This document shows, piece after piece, positions 33,225 through 34,633 of a stretch of DNA of 34,633 bases (its first letter is position 1; each line of letters opens with the position of its first letter). The notes beneath the pieces are model-generated. The model had not been told where the DNA came from. It saw only the letters and a list, made by a program, of their open reading frames with translations, and searched no databases. The translations under genes were made by a program, and so were the position numbers. The stretch spans positions 1 through 34,633 of the forward strand of contig CALXTJ010000010.1 in the NCBI GenBank assembly GCA_944391375.1, given 5' to 3'. Source of the DNA: an uncultured Alphaproteobacteria bacterium. Lineage in GTDB: Bacteria > Pseudomonadota > Alphaproteobacteria > RF32 > CAG-239.

Positions 33225-34070
33225 ATGACGGCAGTAGTTATAAACGGCAAACAAATGGCCGCCGATATAATAGCCGAATTAAAAAGCAAAATCAAACAGT
33301 TGCCCACACCTCCGGTATTAGCAGTTATTCAAGTCGGGGACGATGAAGCCAGCACCATTTATGTAAAGCACAAACAAAAAGCGGCAACAGAGGTTGGTAT
33401 ATCAACTTGTTTTTACGGATTTGCCAAAGATTGCTCACAAAAGGAGTTATTGGATTTAATTCATACCCTCAACAAAGATCCGGAAGTAAGCGGAATTTTA
33501 GTTCAGCTGCCGCTGCCGGAACAATTAAATGAACAGGAAATTCTGGATAGCATTGATTATAAAAAAGATGTGGACGGCTTCCACCCTTACAATGTCGGGT
33601 TATTACAAAACGGTTATAAAAAAGCTTTACTGGCGGCAACTCCGAAGGGGATTATGCATATTTTAGATACCGTAAGCCCTGATTTAAGCGGCAAACATGC
33701 TTTGGTACTAGGCTGTTCGGTAATTGTCGGTAAACCGACTGCCATGTTATTGTTGCAAAGAGGCTGCACGGTAACTTTAGCTCATGATAAAACCGTCAAT
33801 TTGTCGGAGCTTACCAAGCAAGCCGATATTTTAGTTGTAGCCTGCGGATGTCCGGAAATGGTTAAAGGCAGTTGGATAAAAGACGGAGCAATAGTTATTG
33901 ATGTGGGAATAAATCGTTTAAATGGCCGATTATGCGGCGATGTAGAATTTACCGCCGCTTGTAACAAGGCCTCATATATTACTCCGGTTCCCGGCGGTGT
34001 TGGTCCTTTAACGGTTGCCATGCTTTTAGAAAACACTTTTGAAGCTTACAAAGCTCAAAACAATTTATAG
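33225..34070 (+). CDS. folD: Methylenetetrahydrofolate dehydrogenase / cyclohydrolase FolD
   Basis: This bifunctional one-carbon enzyme converts 5,10-methylene-THF to 10-formyl-THF. The catalytic YxxxK is Y46/K50, VQLPLP and DVDGFHP (D117) follow, and GCSVIVGKP (163-171) lies in the nucleotide site. PVPGGVGPLTVAMLLENT is near the end. The usual PCTP segment reads AATP (137-140), so the proline and cysteine are replaced. The 281 aa length is normal. GGAGG precedes the ATG, which abuts the DUF167 stop. Confidence 0.96.
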   Translation: MTAVVINGKQMAADIIAELKSKIKQLPTPPVLAVIQVGDDEASTIYVKHKQKAATEVGISTCFYGFAKDCSQKELLDLIHTLNKDPEVSGILVQLPLPEQLNEQEILDSIDYKKDVDGFHPYNVGLLQNGYKKALLAATPKGIMHILDTVSPDLSGKHALVLGCSVIVGKPTAMLLLQRGCTVTLAHDKTVNLSELTKQADILVVACGCPEMVKGSWIKDGAIVIDVGINRLNGRLCGDVEFTAACNKASYITPVPGGVGPLTVAMLLENTFEAYKAQNNL

Positions 34071-34080
34071 GGATAACAAA

Positions 34081-34633
34081 TGCAATACTTTCATAATTTA
34101 GTTCATAAAACATATGATAAAATGCTCTCATTATCGGCCAGCAAGAATGCCATGATATTTTTATTTATCGTCGCTTTTGCCGAAAGTTCGTTTTTTCCGA
34201 TACCGCCGGATGTAATGATTATCCCGATGGTTTTGGCCATGCCCGATAAAGCATGGAAAATAGCAGGACTTGCCACTTTTGCCAGCGTTGCCGGCGGCTT
34301 TTTCGGCTATTTAATCGGCAGTTGCTTTTTTGATTTAATTGCCAAGCCGATATTGGAGATGTACAACGCCATGGAAAAATTTCAAGAATTTGAGGAATAT
34401 TACCATTTATACGGAGCCTGGATTGTTTTTATTGCCGGCTTAACGCCTTTTCCGTATAAAATAATTACTATAGCCAGCGGCGTAGTACACCTTGATTTGG
34501 TGGTATTTACCGTAGCCTCGGTTATCGCCCGTGGTATGAGATTTTTCCTTGTAGCGTGGCTGTTAAAGAAATACGGAGCCCCCATGAAAGACTTTATAGA
34601 TAAAAATTTAGGATGGTTATCCGTACTTTTTGT
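34081..34633 (+). CDS. YqaA-type (DedA/VTT superfamily) membrane protein, cut by the window end
   Basis: The first 184 codons are present and no stop is reached. FIVAFAESSFFPIPPDVMIIPM near the start and GLTPFPYKIITIASGVVHL in the second half match YqaA-type proteins, alphaproteobacterial members of the SNARE-associated/DedA superfamily. Several hydrophobic helices are visible. The function of this subgroup is not established, and DedA relatives include lipid scramblases. It starts ten bases after the folD stop, so it is probably the last gene of the plus-strand run that I can see. Confidence 0.85.

Overview
This window looks like chromosomal DNA from an AT-rich member of the Alphaproteobacteria, probably an uncultured, host-associated lineage. 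The assignment is inferred from family resemblance and gene order, because no database search was possible. Supporting signs are the block miaB-phoH-ybeY-lnt-XRE regulator-trmB, a small RHH_4-type ribbon-helix-helix protein, the neighbours YggT-DUF167-FolD, a YqaA-type membrane protein, and a prepilin-like protein with a GRSMVEMLGVLAIIGVLSVG leader. No transposase, rRNA, tRNA or CRISPR array was found.

Layout. Positions 1-2539 (minus) hold ddl and miaA, overlapping, followed by a separately promoted pair of small unknown genes that ends at a hairpin terminator. Positions 2607-4794 (plus) carry a DUF3108 exported protein and a TrhP-type U32 protein. Positions 4786-6487 (minus) hold the manganese exporter MntP and two unknown genes, one of them exported.

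Positions 6688-23845 (minus) are the S10-spc-alpha ribosomal protein region. It opens with a strong promoter before rpsJ and runs rpsJ-rplC-rplD-rplW-rplB-rpsS-rplV-rpsC-rplP-rpmC-rpsQ-rplN-rplX-rplE-rpsN-rpsH-rplF-rplR-rpsE-rpmD-rplO. A strong terminator follows rplO. Three non-ribosomal genes then sit before secY-adk: a membrane protein, a pilin-like protein and a beta-solenoid-like repeat protein. They have their own promoters. A second strong promoter drives rpsM-rpsK-rpoA. rpoA and rplQ, normally adjacent, are split by 745 bases containing a tandem array of about 123-base palindromic units and a nested inverted repeat that begins at the rpoA stop codon.

Positions 24363-25273 (plus) hold the RHH protein and a proline-rich exported protein. 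Positions 25319-30999 (minus) hold the RNA-maturation and envelope cluster: miaB and trmB (tRNA modification), ybeY (rRNA maturation), phoH, lnt (lipoprotein N-acylation) and an XRE regulator. Positions 31156-34633 (plus) are a probable operon: TerB-like, unknown, YggT, DUF167, FolD, and a YqaA-type protein cut by the window end.

The most unusual items are: (1) a roughly 187-base predicted RNA at 13418-13604 (minus), with its own promoter, an 18-pair closing stem around three hairpins, and a terminator just upstream of the pilin-like gene; (2) the repeat array and nested palindrome between rpoA and rplQ; (3) the gene insertion between rplO and secY, including a protein with exact 37-residue repeats; and (4) a hairpin that covers the likely ribosome binding site of trmB.
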